From positions 1 through 64,000 of the forward strand of contig JABTBR010000003.1 of assembly GCA_013284265.1 (NCBI GenBank): 64,000 nt of DNA, read 5' to 3'. The translations under genes were made by a program, and so were the position numbers. The stretch comes from Oxalobacteraceae bacterium (GTDB lineage: Bacteria; Pseudomonadota; Gammaproteobacteria; Burkholderiales; Burkholderiaceae_D). Below, piece by piece: positions 16,587 to 26,729 of the stretch (position 1 is the first letter of the stretch; the number at the start of each line of letters is the position of its first letter). Under the pieces are notes generated by a model. It was not told where the DNA came from and searched no databases. It was given only the letters and a program-made list of their open reading frames with translations.

Positions 16587-18254
16587 ATGCTGCGTACACT
16601 GTCCATCCGCGATTTTGTTATTGTCGATACGATTGAACTGGAATTTTCCACCGGCTTCTCGGTGTTTACGGGCGAGACCGGCGCCGGCAAATCCATCCTG
16701 ATCGATGCGCTCACGCTGGCGCTGGGCGGACGCGGCGATGCCAGCGTGGTGCGCGAAGGCGCGCCCAAGGCCGACATCACGGCCGACTTCGCCGTCAGCG
16801 CCCAGGCCGCCGCCTGGCTGGCCGCCAACGAGTTCGCCAGCGACGAGGGCGGGGCGCTGCTGCGCCGGGTGATCGACAACGCCGGCCGCTCCAAGGCCTT
16901 TATCAACGGCATCGCCGCCACCGCCGCGCAGCTGCGCGAGCTGGGCGATATGCTGGTCGATATCCATGGCCAGCATGCGCACCAGTCGCTGCTCAAGACC
17001 GAAGCCCAGCGCGCCCTGCTCGACAATCAGGCCGCCAGCAAGGACAAGGGCGCCGCCGCCGATACCCGTGCCGTGGCCGCCGCCTACAAAGCCTGGCGCG
17101 CGCTGGCGCGTCAGCGGGAAGAGTTTGAAACCAATGCCGCCAATGTGCTGGTCGAGCGCGAACGGCTGGAGTGGCAGTTCAACGAACTGAACAAGCTGGC
17201 CGCGCGCAGCGGTGAGTGGGCCGACATCAGCAACGAGCACAGCCGCCTGTCGCACGCGGCCAGCCTGCTCGACGGTGCGCAGGAAGCGTTGAGCGCGCTG
17301 TCCGAGTCGGACGACCATCCCATCCTGTCGCAGCTGTCGTCGCTGAACCAGAAGCTGGGCAAGCTGGCCGGCATCGATACGGAATTGCAGGCCATCGTCG
17401 ACCTGATCGAACCGGCCCGCATCCAGTTGCAGGAATCGGTGTATGCGTTGAATGCCTATCTGGACCGCGTGGAGCTGGACCCGGAGCGCCTGCGCCAGGT
17501 CGATGCGCGCATGGAAGCGCTGCATTCGACTGCCCGCAAATACCGCGTCACGCCGGACGAACTGCCGGCCGAGCACGCGAAGCTGGCCGAGAAATTGCAG
17601 CAACTGTCGGACGCCAGCGATATCGACGGCTTGCGCAAGCAGGAAGACGCGCTCAAGGCCGCCTATATGACGGTGGCGCAGCGCCTGTCGGCCACGCGCA
17701 CCGTGGCGGCGGCCCAGCTGGGCGAGGCCGTCACGCGCGCCATGCAGGAATTGAATATGACGGGCGGGCGCTTCGAGGTCGCGCTCAATGCGGGCGAGCC
17801 GGGCAGCTATGGCCTGGAGCAGGTCGAGTTTCTGGTGGCCGGCCACGCCGGTACCGCGCCGCGTCCGCTGGCCAAGGTCGCCTCGGGCGGTGAGCTGGCG
17901 CGGATCGCGCTGGCCATTTCCGTCATCACCTCCAACGCCACCACCACGCCGACGCTGATCTTCGATGAAGTCGACAGCGGCATCGGCGGCGGCGTCGCCG
18001 AGGTCGTGGGGCGTTTGTTGCGCCGCCTGGGCCAGGAGCGCCAGGTGCTGTGCGTGACCCACTTGCCGCAGGTGGCCAGCCAGGCCGGCCAGCACTTCCA
18101 GGTCGCCAAGAGCACCCTCGACAACGGCAAGACCGCCTCGCGCATCGACGTGCTCGATTCCAAGGCCCGCGTGGAAGAAGTGGCGCGCATGCTGGGCGGC
18201 CTGGAAATCACCGCCACCACGCGCAAGCACGCACGCGAGCTGCTCGCGTCCTGA
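16587..18254 (+). CDS. recN: DNA repair protein RecN
   Basis: 555 residues, full length. Walker A is GETGAGKS near residue 28 and Walker B/signature elements are near the C-terminus (LIFDEVDSGIGGG), flanking a long coiled-coil middle, as in SMC-like proteins. It acts early in double-strand-break repair. Co-transcribed with nadK. Confidence 0.95.
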   Translation: MLRTLSIRDFVIVDTIELEFSTGFSVFTGETGAGKSILIDALTLALGGRGDASVVREGAPKADITADFAVSAQAAAWLAANEFASDEGGALLRRVIDNAGRSKAFINGIAATAAQLRELGDMLVDIHGQHAHQSLLKTEAQRALLDNQAASKDKGAAADTRAVAAAYKAWRALARQREEFETNAANVLVERERLEWQFNELNKLAARSGEWADISNEHSRLSHAASLLDGAQEALSALSESDDHPILSQLSSLNQKLGKLAGIDTELQAIVDLIEPARIQLQESVYALNAYLDRVELDPERLRQVDARMEALHSTARKYRVTPDELPAEHAKLAEKLQQLSDASDIDGLRKQEDALKAAYMTVAQRLSATRTVAAAQLGEAVTRAMQELNMTGGRFEVALNAGEPGSYGLEQVEFLVAGHAGTAPRPLAKVASGGELARIALAISVITSNATTTPTLIFDEVDSGIGGGVAEVVGRLLRRLGQERQVLCVTHLPQVASQAGQHFQVAKSTLDNGKTASRIDVLDSKARVEEVARMLGGLEITATTRKHARELLAS

Positions 18255-18343
18255 GTTGCACCAGCGCCGGCACCGCGCTGGTCATCCTTCTTGATCGGAT
18301 GGCAGGGCTGTCGGTAGCGCCTTGCGAACCCTATAGCCAGCAC

Positions 18344-18458
18344 GCTCTTTTCCTTCTTTTTTCTTCTTTTTTTATCGCTTACCTTCTTTAACGGAACCAA
18401 TGCTCGGTTCCGAGAGTCTAAAAGAAGTGAGAAAAGAAGAAAAAAGAGGAGAAAGAGC
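18344..18458 (+). promoter_or_regulatory. Very long pyrimidine/purine hairpin sequestering the next ribosome site
   Basis: The pyrimidine arm 18344-18370 pairs with the purine arm 18432-18458 at 24 of 27 positions. A second inner stem (CGGAACC 18392-18398 with GGTTCCG 18406-18412) sits at the tip. The purine arm ends one base before the ATG at 18459 and contains its AGGAG (18447-18451), so the ribosome site would be buried in the stem. This could be a translational switch, or a terminator for recN read as a bidirectional hairpin. Confidence 0.7.
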
Positions 18459-19226
18459 ATGTTTACCATAGTGTCCGTCCACCTGCCTACCCACGTCCTC
18501 CTTCAGCTGCTTGCCATCGGACAAGCTGACAAGCAATCCACTGTTTCCGACCTGATCGATAAAGCGCTTGCGCTTTATCTCGCGCAGTCACCGGAAACAC
18601 GGGACCAGCCCGCCCGCGAACCTGAAATGATGCGTGGCTATCAATGGAAGAATGTCTTCCTGCCGGAAGGCACCATAGTGCGTAGCTGGAGCTATGGCGA
18701 GAACAATTATGCGCGCGTCGAAGGCGACCAGTTGATGCATAGGGGCCGCTCCGTCTCGCCCAATCAATTTGCCCGATCGTTCGCGCGCACTTTCCGCAAC
18801 GCGTGGATGGACCTGAGCATCAAGCGTCCCCAGGACAAAAACTATATTCACGCAAATCGCTTGCGGCGGGAATTGAGCCGCCAGGAGAGGTCCGCAACAG
18901 AAGCGGCCTGCGTGCCGACAGTCGTGCCTCAGCCTCAGCCTCAGCCTCAGCCTCAGCCGCCGCAGACAGCCGCCATTGCGGCAGAAGCGGCGCTTGTTCC
19001 AGCGTTGGCGCCGGCAGCTGCCCCTGAGCCGGCACCGAACCATGCCAGCTTGGCCGGGCAATTGGCAAGCTTGCTCACTCAAACGGTTGCAACGGCTGCG
19101 CAGTTGGGGGCATCCAGCGTCCCGCACAATCGCGTTGCGCAAGCAAGAAATGTCGAAGCTGGCGCAGAATGGTGCTTGCCCGAGCGGCGAAAATTCCGCT
19201 TCCGGATGGAAGATATTGATTTCTGA
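18459..19226 (+). CDS. Protein of unknown function with ribbon-helix-helix-like N-terminus and PQ repeat
   Basis: 255 residues. The N-terminal 45 residues (a beta strand VSVHLP followed by two predicted helices, with STVSDLIDKALALYL) look like a ribbon-helix-helix DNA-binding domain. Residues 60-140 form a compact domain with WKNVFLPEGTIVRSW and an Arg/Lys-rich end. Next come a Pro-Gln repeat (about 157-167) and a long Ala/Pro-rich linker. The tail is basic and aromatic (RRKFRFRMEDIDF). A DNA-binding or nucleoid role is possible but unproven. Translation may be controlled by the hairpin at 18344-18458. Confidence 0.65.
   Translation: MFTIVSVHLPTHVLLQLLAIGQADKQSTVSDLIDKALALYLAQSPETRDQPAREPEMMRGYQWKNVFLPEGTIVRSWSYGENNYARVEGDQLMHRGRSVSPNQFARSFARTFRNAWMDLSIKRPQDKNYIHANRLRRELSRQERSATEAACVPTVVPQPQPQPQPQPPQTAAIAAEAALVPALAPAAAPEPAPNHASLAGQLASLLTQTVATAAQLGASSVPHNRVAQARNVEAGAEWCLPERRKFRFRMEDIDF
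18927..18956 (+). repeat. Hexanucleotide tandem repeat (CCTCAG)5
   Basis: Five exact copies inside the unknown gene at 18459, encoding a Pro-Gln run. The unit is a multiple of three, so slippage would lengthen or shorten the linker without shifting the frame. Confidence 0.9.
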
Positions 19227-19279
19227 GCGCGCGCCAATCGCCAGTGCTTGCTGACGCCCTCAAACGGTGTCGCGCTGGG

Positions 19280-19765
19280 CTATGCACCGGCCGATTCCCG
19301 CTGTCGCGCAAGCCTGGTTTTGCTGGCGGCAATGGCGATGGGCAGGCCAAACAGCAGCATATGGGACAACAGATCGAGGATGCTGCCCAAGGGTTTGAAA
19401 CTGACGGGGAATGGAAACGCCGATAGTGGCAGCACCAGCAAGCGCATCGTGAGAAACACCGTGACCCCAAGCGCAATGCCCGATACGGCTGGACGTCTTA
19501 GCAGCATGGGAGCGCGCCAGGCGGCCAGCAGAAAAATACCGGCCCACCCATAGGACAGCGCAAAATGCGCCGCCAATCCAGTCGCCGCTATAGGCGCGCC
19601 GCCGGAAAAAGCCGCCTTGCCCAGCGCGCCGCTCGCCACCGTTTGCAACAGCCGCGTCGGCGCCATGCCGTTATAGGCTGCCCAGGAAATGGCAAACAGG
19701 ATGTCGAGCGTGCCGGCGATCCCGCCGCCGACCAGTAGCGCCCAGATAATCGTCCTTTGTTTCAA
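19280..19765 (-). CDS. Small integral membrane protein of unknown function
   Basis: 161 residues from a TTG at 19765, chosen because GGAGG lies 5 bases upstream; the in-frame TTG at 19777 lies upstream of that Shine-Dalgarno. Four hydrophobic segments are predicted, the first beginning with IIWALLVGGGIAGTLDILFA. No catalytic motif is visible and I do not recognise the family. It is convergent with the gene at 18459. Confidence 0.6.
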   Translation of the reverse strand: MKQRTIIWALLVGGGIAGTLDILFAISWAAYNGMAPTRLLQTVASGALGKAAFSGGAPIAATGLAAHFALSYGWAGIFLLAAWRAPMLLRRPAVSGIALGVTVFLTMRLLVLPLSAFPFPVSFKPLGSILDLLSHMLLFGLPIAIAASKTRLARQRESAGA

Positions 19766-20000
19766 TTGCGCCTCCAAGTCGGGCTAGCCTGTATCGGCAA
19801 GTCATTGATTTTTTAACCATCTCATCCAGTGTGCCGCAGTTTCGCCGCACGAAGCAAGAAAATGCGCCCGATGCAATGCCAGTGCCGACTTGATATGTAC
19901 CGGTCTTCTATCGGCTATCCCAGCATTGCCCATGTAAGGCGCGGGCATTCTCTCTATAATGGCTGGCTTGCCTTCCCACCCTTTACTTACCCTGGCCGCC

Positions 20001-21110
20001 ATGAGCTACCAAGCAGAACCGTCCCACACGCACGGCAGTGTTGCCGGCAGCGCCATCGTGCTGGTCAACCTGGGCACGCCCGACGCGCCCACGCGCTCGG
20101 CGGTGCGCCGCTATCTGAAGCAGTTCCTGTCCGATCCGCGCGTGGTGGAAATTCCCCGCGCGATCTGGTGGTGCATCCTGCATCTGATCATCCTGCCTTT
20201 CCGCTCCGGCAAGTCGGCCGCGAAATACGCCTCGATCTGGACCCGCGATGGCTCACCGCTCAAGGTCAATACCCAGCAGCAGGCCACGCTGTTGCAGGCG
20301 GCCCTGGCGCAGCGCGGCCACGACCAGCTGACCGTGGCCATGGCCATGCGCTACGGCTCGCCTTCGCTGCCCGAGGTGCTGGCGCAGCTGAAACAGCAGG
20401 GCTGCGGCCGCATCGCGGTGCTGCCCGCCTATCCGCAATACTCCGGCACCACCACCGGCTCGATCTACGACGCCGTGTTCGAGCACTACGCCAGCGTGCG
20501 CAACCTGCCCGAACTGCGCATGGTGCGCAACTACCACGACCATGAGGCTTACATCCGCGCGCTGGAACACAGCGTGCTGGCCCACTGGGAAGCCCATGGC
20601 CGCCCGGACAAGCTGGTGCTCAGCTTCCACGGCGTGCCCAAGCGCACGCTGCTGCTGGGCGACCCGTATCACTGCGAATGCATGAAGACGGCGCGCCTGC
20701 TGGCCGCCCGTCTGCGCCTGAGCCCGGAACAATATGTGGTGACCTTCCAGTCGCGCTTCGGCAAGGCGGAGTGGCTGCAGCCGTATACGGCGCCGACCGT
20801 GCAGCAACTGGCGCGCGACGGCGTCAAACGGATCGATGTGCTGTGTCCCGGCTTTACCAGCGATTGCCTGGAAACGCTGGAAGAGATCGCGATGGAAGTG
20901 CGCCACGATTTCGAGGCGGCGGGCGGCAGGGAATTCCACTACATCCCTTGCCTGAACGATGCCCCGGCCTGGATCGCGGCGCTGGTGGAAATTTCCGAGC
21001 AACATATGATTGGCTGGCCGACCATGATGGCCGCGCCACAGCGTGATGCCGAGAAGAAAGATGCCGACTTGGGCCGCAGCCGCGCCCTGCAACAAGGCGC
21101 CGTGAACTAA
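20001..21110 (+). CDS. hemH: Ferrochelatase
   Basis: 369 residues. It has the ferrochelatase N-terminus (VLVNLGTPDAPT), the active-site HGVP near residue 210 and the C-terminal region with FTSDCLETLEEI. It inserts Fe(II) into protoporphyrin IX at the membrane face. The start is set at ATG 20001; an upstream in-frame start adds 14 residues. Position just before grpE-dnaK-dnaJ is the usual Burkholderiales order. Confidence 0.94.
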   Translation: MSYQAEPSHTHGSVAGSAIVLVNLGTPDAPTRSAVRRYLKQFLSDPRVVEIPRAIWWCILHLIILPFRSGKSAAKYASIWTRDGSPLKVNTQQQATLLQAALAQRGHDQLTVAMAMRYGSPSLPEVLAQLKQQGCGRIAVLPAYPQYSGTTTGSIYDAVFEHYASVRNLPELRMVRNYHDHEAYIRALEHSVLAHWEAHGRPDKLVLSFHGVPKRTLLLGDPYHCECMKTARLLAARLRLSPEQYVVTFQSRFGKAEWLQPYTAPTVQQLARDGVKRIDVLCPGFTSDCLETLEEIAMEVRHDFEAAGGREFHYIPCLNDAPAWIAALVEISEQHMIGWPTMMAAPQRDAEKKDADLGRSRALQQGAVN

Positions 21111-21212
21111 AAAGAGACAACAAAGAGACAGCTGTTGCGCCTTTGTCATCTGTCGCCGTAATCAGCACTTGCCGTCGATGAGTGCCAGCCTGTTAAAATA
21201 GCCGGCTGAAGG

Positions 21213-21234
21213 CTGTTTCAAGGTGCCGAAACAG
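21213..21234. other. Hairpin after the small membrane peptide gene
   Basis: CTGTTTC-N8-GAAACAG, a 7-bp perfect stem three bases beyond the minus-strand stop of the 28-codon gene. There is no adjacent T-run on either strand, so terminator function is doubtful. Confidence 0.35.
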
Positions 21235-21236
21235 GC

Positions 21237-21323
21237 TTAGGGGATGAGTTCGGCGTAGCAGATCCATGCGGTGGCCAGAATGATGTAGGCCACGATGGTT
21301 GCTGTAATCAAAGGCAACTTCAT
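21237..21323 (-). CDS. Candidate 28-residue single-pass membrane peptide
   Basis: Minus-strand ATG at 21323 with AGGGAG 7 bases upstream. It encodes 28 residues beginning MKLPLITATIVAYIIL and ending YAELIP before TAA. Apart from one Lys and one Glu it is almost wholly hydrophobic, with a single helix ending in a WICYAE interface. It is divergent from grpE. Good ribosome site and composition argue for a real gene; no homology search could be run. Confidence 0.5.
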   Translation of the reverse strand: MKLPLITATIVAYIILATAWICYAELIP

Positions 21324-21479
21324 GATGCGCTCCCTGAACGACGCGACGGACTATCTCCATATTAGTCGCTGCGCGCCAAAAGAGAATCCCCGAGTTGTTA
21401 CAGCCTGGTACAGGCTTACACCGGTTTGAGGCGTGGAAACATGCGCTATCGGGTATCGCGAAGCTCCTGCGGAATACCC

Positions 21480-21507
21480 CTTGAAAAGGTAGGATATCGC
21501 CCCATTT
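21480..21507 (+). promoter_or_regulatory. Sigma-32 heat-shock promoter of grpE
   Basis: CTTGAAA at 21480-21486, a 13-base spacer and CCCCATTT at 21500-21507, an almost exact match to the RpoH consensus. It lies about 58 bases before the grpE ATG. Confidence 0.9.
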
Positions 21508-21564
21508 GCAGGCCAGTGCAGTAAGAAAGTAATGTCAAACAAATACGATTGTAGGAGTCTTTAG

Positions 21565-22098
21565 ATGCAAGATCAGGAAAACCAGGCTGTACCTCCAGAG
21601 GCGGAAGCCGCGCCGGCCCAACCATCGACTCCCGCTGAGCCAACCCTGGAAGAGCAGCTGGCCAGCACCGAAGCGCGTCTGGCCGAGATGCACGACGCCT
21701 TCATGCGCGCCAAGGCCGACGGTGAAAACATCCGTCGCCGCGCCCAGGAAGACGTGGCCAAGGCCCATAAATTCGCTGTAGAAAGTTTTGCCGAAGCCAT
21801 GGTGCCCGTCAAGGACAGCCTGGAAATGGCGCTGAAGGTGGAATCGCCTTCGATCGATTCGCTCAAGGAAGGCGTCGAAATGACGCTCAAGCAACTCTCG
21901 TCGGCCTTCGAAAAGAATCGCCTGATCGAGATCCTGCCGGCCCAGGGCGACAAGCTCGACCCGAACAAGCACCAGGCCGTGGCCGTGGTGCCAGCCGAAC
22001 AGGAAGCCAATACCGTCGTTTCTGTACTGCAAAAAGGTTATATGATCGCCGACCGCCTGTTGCGTCCGGCCATCGTCACGGCGGCGCAAGCAAAATAA
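21565..22098 (+). CDS. grpE: Nucleotide exchange factor GrpE
   Basis: 177 residues. An acidic, Pro/Glu-rich N-terminus precedes the long paired helix. The GrpE head signature is at residues about 130-170 ([18 protein letters not shown] and [16 protein letters not shown]). It releases ADP from DnaK. TAGGAG precedes the ATG. First gene of the grpE-dnaK-dnaJ heat-shock cluster. Confidence 0.95.
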   Translation: MQDQENQAVPPEAEAAPAQPSTPAEPTLEEQLASTEARLAEMHDAFMRAKADGENIRRRAQEDVAKAHKFAVESFAEAMVPVKDSLEMALKVESPSIDSLKEGVEMTLKQLSSAFEKNRLIEILPAQGDKLDPNKHQAVAVVPAEQEANTVVSVLQKGYMIADRLLRPAIVTAAQAK

Positions 22099-22121
22099 TT
22101 GCTGTGCCGGCTTGATAAGCA

Positions 22122-22149
22122 CTTGAAAACATACAGTATTTCCACATAT
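22122..22149 (+). promoter_or_regulatory. Sigma-32-type promoter of dnaK
   Basis: CTTGAAA at 22122-22128, a 13-base spacer and CCACATAT at 22142-22149 (one mismatch to CCCCATNT). It gives dnaK its own heat-shock promoter in addition to read-through from grpE. Confidence 0.75.
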
Positions 22150-22186
22150 TAGTACCATCTGAACACTGCAAATAAGGAAGAAAATC

Positions 22187-24130
<1,944 letters not shown>

Positions 24131-24190
24131 TGGCAAGTTGAGCAAGTAAGAGTAAGCAAGCTGGCTTCGTCGGCCCGCTGGCGGTAGTGA

Positions 24191-24215
24191 ACAGGGCGCT
24201 TCGGCGCCCTGTTTT
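24191..24215 (+). terminator. Intrinsic terminator after dnaK
   Basis: ACAGGGCGC (24191-24199) and GCGCCCTGT (24204-24212) form a perfect 9-bp stem with a UUCG tetraloop followed by a short T-run. It separates dnaK from dnaJ, so dnaJ may rely on partial read-through or its own promoter. Confidence 0.85.
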
Positions 24216-24327
24216 CAGCGGCCAGCCAGCTTCGAACGCCCGCCGGGCCGTGCGATCGTGAAGACGGCGCAGGCTCGGCTTTTTCGCATAATCAGTACAT
24301 CAGTAAATACAGCAAGGTGCCGACAAC

Positions 24328-25461
24328 ATGGCAAAGCGAGATTTCTACGAGACACTTGGTGTCGCCAAAAATGCGTCGGAAGACGAGATCAAGAAGTCCT
24401 ATCGCAAGATGGCGATGAAATACCATCCGGACCGCAATCCGGACAGTAAAGAGTCGGAAGAGAAGTTCAAGGAGTGCAAGGAAGCCTACGAAATGCTGAC
24501 CAATCCGGAAAAACGCGAAGCGTATGACCGCTATGGTCACGCCGGCGTCGATCCGAATATGGGTGGCGGTGGTGGCTTCGGCGGCGGCGCGGGCGGCTTC
24601 GGCGATGCCTTCGGCGACATCTTTGGCGACATCTTCGGTGGTGGTGGTGGCCGCGGCCGCAGCGCCGGTCCCCAGGTCTACCGTGGCGCCGATCTGCGCT
24701 ACAACCTCGAGATCACGCTGGAGCAGGCCGCACACGGCTTCGACACCACCATCCGCGTGCCGAGCTGGGACAAATGCGACACCTGCCACGGCTCCGGCGC
24801 CAAGCCGGGCACCGCGCCGACCACCTGCGGCACTTGCGGCGGCCACGGCCAGGTGCGCATGCAGCAGGGCTTCTTCAGCATTCAGCAGACCTGCCCGAAA
24901 TGCCATGGCACCGGCAAGATCATCACCGACCCTTGCGCCCCTTGCGGCGGCGCCGGTCGTATCAAGCGCAACAAGACGCTGGAAGTGAAAATCCCGGTCG
25001 GTATCGACAATGGCATGCGTATCCGCTCGTCCGGCAACGGCGAACCGGGCACCAATGGCGGCCCCTCGGGCGACCTGTATGTGGAAATCCACATCAAGGC
25101 GCACGCCGTGTTCCAGCGCGAAGGCGACGACCTGCATTGCGAAATGCCGATTTCCTTCGCCAAGGCGGCCCTGGGCGGCGACATCGAGGTACCGACACTG
25201 TCTGGTAAAGTATCGTTTACGATTCCCGAAGGAACCCAATCGGGCAAGACCTTCCGCCTCAAAGGCAAAGGCATCAAGGGCGTGCGCTCTGGTTACGCAG
25301 GCGATCTGTTCTGCCACGTGGCTGTCGAAACCCCGGTCAAACTGACCGAGAAGCAAAAAGACATGCTGCGCGACTTCGAGAAACTCACCACCGAAGGCGG
25401 CCCCAAGCACAGCCCGCAAAGCAAGACCTGGAAAGACAAGGTGAAGGACTTCTTCGAATAA
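24328..25461 (+). CDS. dnaJ: Chaperone DnaJ (Hsp40)
   Basis: 377 residues. It has a J domain with HPD at 34-36 ([10 protein letters not shown]), a Gly/Phe-rich linker, four CxxCxGxG-type zinc motifs ([32 protein letters not shown]) between about 150 and 215, then the substrate-binding C-terminus. Type I DnaJ, co-chaperone of DnaK. Confidence 0.97.
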   Translation: MAKRDFYETLGVAKNASEDEIKKSYRKMAMKYHPDRNPDSKESEEKFKECKEAYEMLTNPEKREAYDRYGHAGVDPNMGGGGGFGGGAGGFGDAFGDIFGDIFGGGGGRGRSAGPQVYRGADLRYNLEITLEQAAHGFDTTIRVPSWDKCDTCHGSGAKPGTAPTTCGTCGGHGQVRMQQGFFSIQQTCPKCHGTGKIITDPCAPCGGAGRIKRNKTLEVKIPVGIDNGMRIRSSGNGEPGTNGGPSGDLYVEIHIKAHAVFQREGDDLHCEMPISFAKAALGGDIEVPTLSGKVSFTIPEGTQSGKTFRLKGKGIKGVRSGYAGDLFCHVAVETPVKLTEKQKDMLRDFEKLTTEGGPKHSPQSKTWKDKVKDFFE

Positions 25462-25571
25462 TTCGGACGAAGCCTTCGCTCTGGATGCGCAAGCGTCCCG
25501 CTGGACAGACCGCCGCCAAGTTCCCACACCAGGAGCAGGCAGGCGGTCTTCTTACGTAAAAGAGGAGCAAG

Positions 25572-26252
25572 ATGACTGAAGCAATTAACAGCCCCGCACC
25601 CCTGCAGGAGCTGCTCAATAACAACCGCCGCTGGGCCGAAGGCATGGTCGAGGGCGATCCCGATTTCTTCAATCGCCTGGCCAATCAAGCCTCGCCCGAA
25701 TATCTGTGGATAGGCTGCTCGGACAGCCGGGTACCGGCCAATGAGCTGCTGGGACTGGCCCCTGGCGATGTCTTCGTGCACCGCAATATCGCCAACGTGG
25801 TGGTGCACTCCGACCTGAACGCGCTGTCGGTGCTGCAGTTCGCCATCGACGTGCTCAAGGTCAAGCATGTGATCATCGTCGGCCACTATGGCTGCAAGGG
25901 CGTGCATGCGGCCATGACCGGCACCCGCATCGGCCTGGCCGACAACTGGCTGCGCCATGTGCAGGATGTGCACCAGAAGCATGACCGCTATCTGGGCGAC
26001 GTGCTCACCAGCGCCCTGCGCGCCGAGCGCCTGTGCGAACTGAACGTGGTCGAGCAGGTGGCCAACGTCTGCCAGACCACGATCGTCCAGGACGCCTGGG
26101 ACCGTGGCCAGGAAGTGAGCGTGCACGGCTGGGTGTATGGCTTGAAGGATGGCTTGCTGAACGATCTGGAAATGACCGTCAGCGCCGCCCACGACCTGGC
26201 CCCGCGCATGAGCAAGCGCCTGGCGGCCTACGCGGAAAAAGACGCGGTGTAA
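25572..26252 (+). CDS. can: Beta-class carbonic anhydrase
   Basis: 226 residues. The zinc and catalytic residues are C49, D51 and R53 in CSDSRV plus H105 and C108 in HYGCKG, the complete beta-class set. It interconverts CO2 and bicarbonate in the cytoplasm. GAGGAG precedes the ATG, and a tandem hairpin/terminator follows the stop. Confidence 0.94.
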   Translation: MTEAINSPAPLQELLNNNRRWAEGMVEGDPDFFNRLANQASPEYLWIGCSDSRVPANELLGLAPGDVFVHRNIANVVVHSDLNALSVLQFAIDVLKVKHVIIVGHYGCKGVHAAMTGTRIGLADNWLRHVQDVHQKHDRYLGDVLTSALRAERLCELNVVEQVANVCQTTIVQDAWDRGQEVSVHGWVYGLKDGLLNDLEMTVSAAHDLAPRMSKRLAAYAEKDAV

Positions 26253-26254
26253 GT

Positions 26255-26313
26255 CGGTCCGGAACGCATTCCGGACCGATACCGGGGCGAACGCTGTGCG
26301 TTCGCCCTTTTTT
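26255..26313 (+). terminator. Tandem hairpins ending in an intrinsic terminator
   Basis: A perfect 10-bp stem (26255-26264 with 26269-26278, loop CGCA) is followed at once by a second perfect 10-bp stem (GGGCGAACGC 26285-26294 with 26298-26307, loop TGT) and T6. The second hairpin is the terminator; the first may stabilise the mRNA end. Confidence 0.88.
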
Positions 26314-26328
26314 ATTGGCGGCCAGCGT

Positions 26329-26616
26329 TCATAAGCCGTCCACCAGCAGCAAATCGAAATCGGCCTTGCCCTGGCGCAGCTTGCGGATCGCGGCATGGGC
26401 CGGATCGTCATACCAGGCCTGCGCCTGTTCCAGCGTCGGAAATTCCACCGTCACGACCAGGCCCGGCAGCGTCGCTTCGCCTTCCAGGCGCCGGGCGGCG
26501 GCCCGCGTCAAGACCTTGCCGCCGTATTCCCGCATCAGGGCCGGCATTTTCTCGCCGTACTCCTGTAGCCAGTCCGTGTTGTGTATGGTCATCGATCCGA
26601 TCGCGTATGCGGCCAT
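26329..26616 (-). CDS. DUF1330 domain-containing protein
   Basis: 95 residues with a dimeric alpha-beta barrel pattern (MAAYAIGSMTIHNTDWLQEY, then VVTVEFPTLEQAQAWYDDP near residue 60), typical of DUF1330. Such small proteins are of unknown function. It lies in its own unit, convergent with the carbonic anhydrase gene. Confidence 0.85.
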   Translation of the reverse strand: MAAYAIGSMTIHNTDWLQEYGEKMPALMREYGGKVLTRAAARRLEGEATLPGLVVTVEFPTLEQAQAWYDDPAHAAIRKLRQGKADFDLLLVDGL

Positions 26617-26729
26617 GCCTGCTCTCCTTGTTGAAGGGGGATCGGTGCACTGGCGTGATTGCCAGCGTCCCTCCCTTGACAGGCATTATTGGCGAAAGCA
26701 AACCATCAATAAATGCGCGGGGGATTCGT

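Noticed and set aside
15540..18230. 896-codon minus-strand open frame
   Set aside because: It is antisense to nadK and recN, which have complete family motifs. High GC leaves long open antisense frames; the translation is low-complexity and His/Gln/Arg-rich.
18927..18956. CCTCAG array as a CRISPR-like repeat
   Set aside because: Contiguous hexamers without spacers inside a coding frame; a simple tandem repeat.
21324..22186. CIRCE operator before grpE or dnaK
   Set aside because: No TTAGCACTC/GAGTGCTAA inverted repeat present; only sigma-32 motifs were found.
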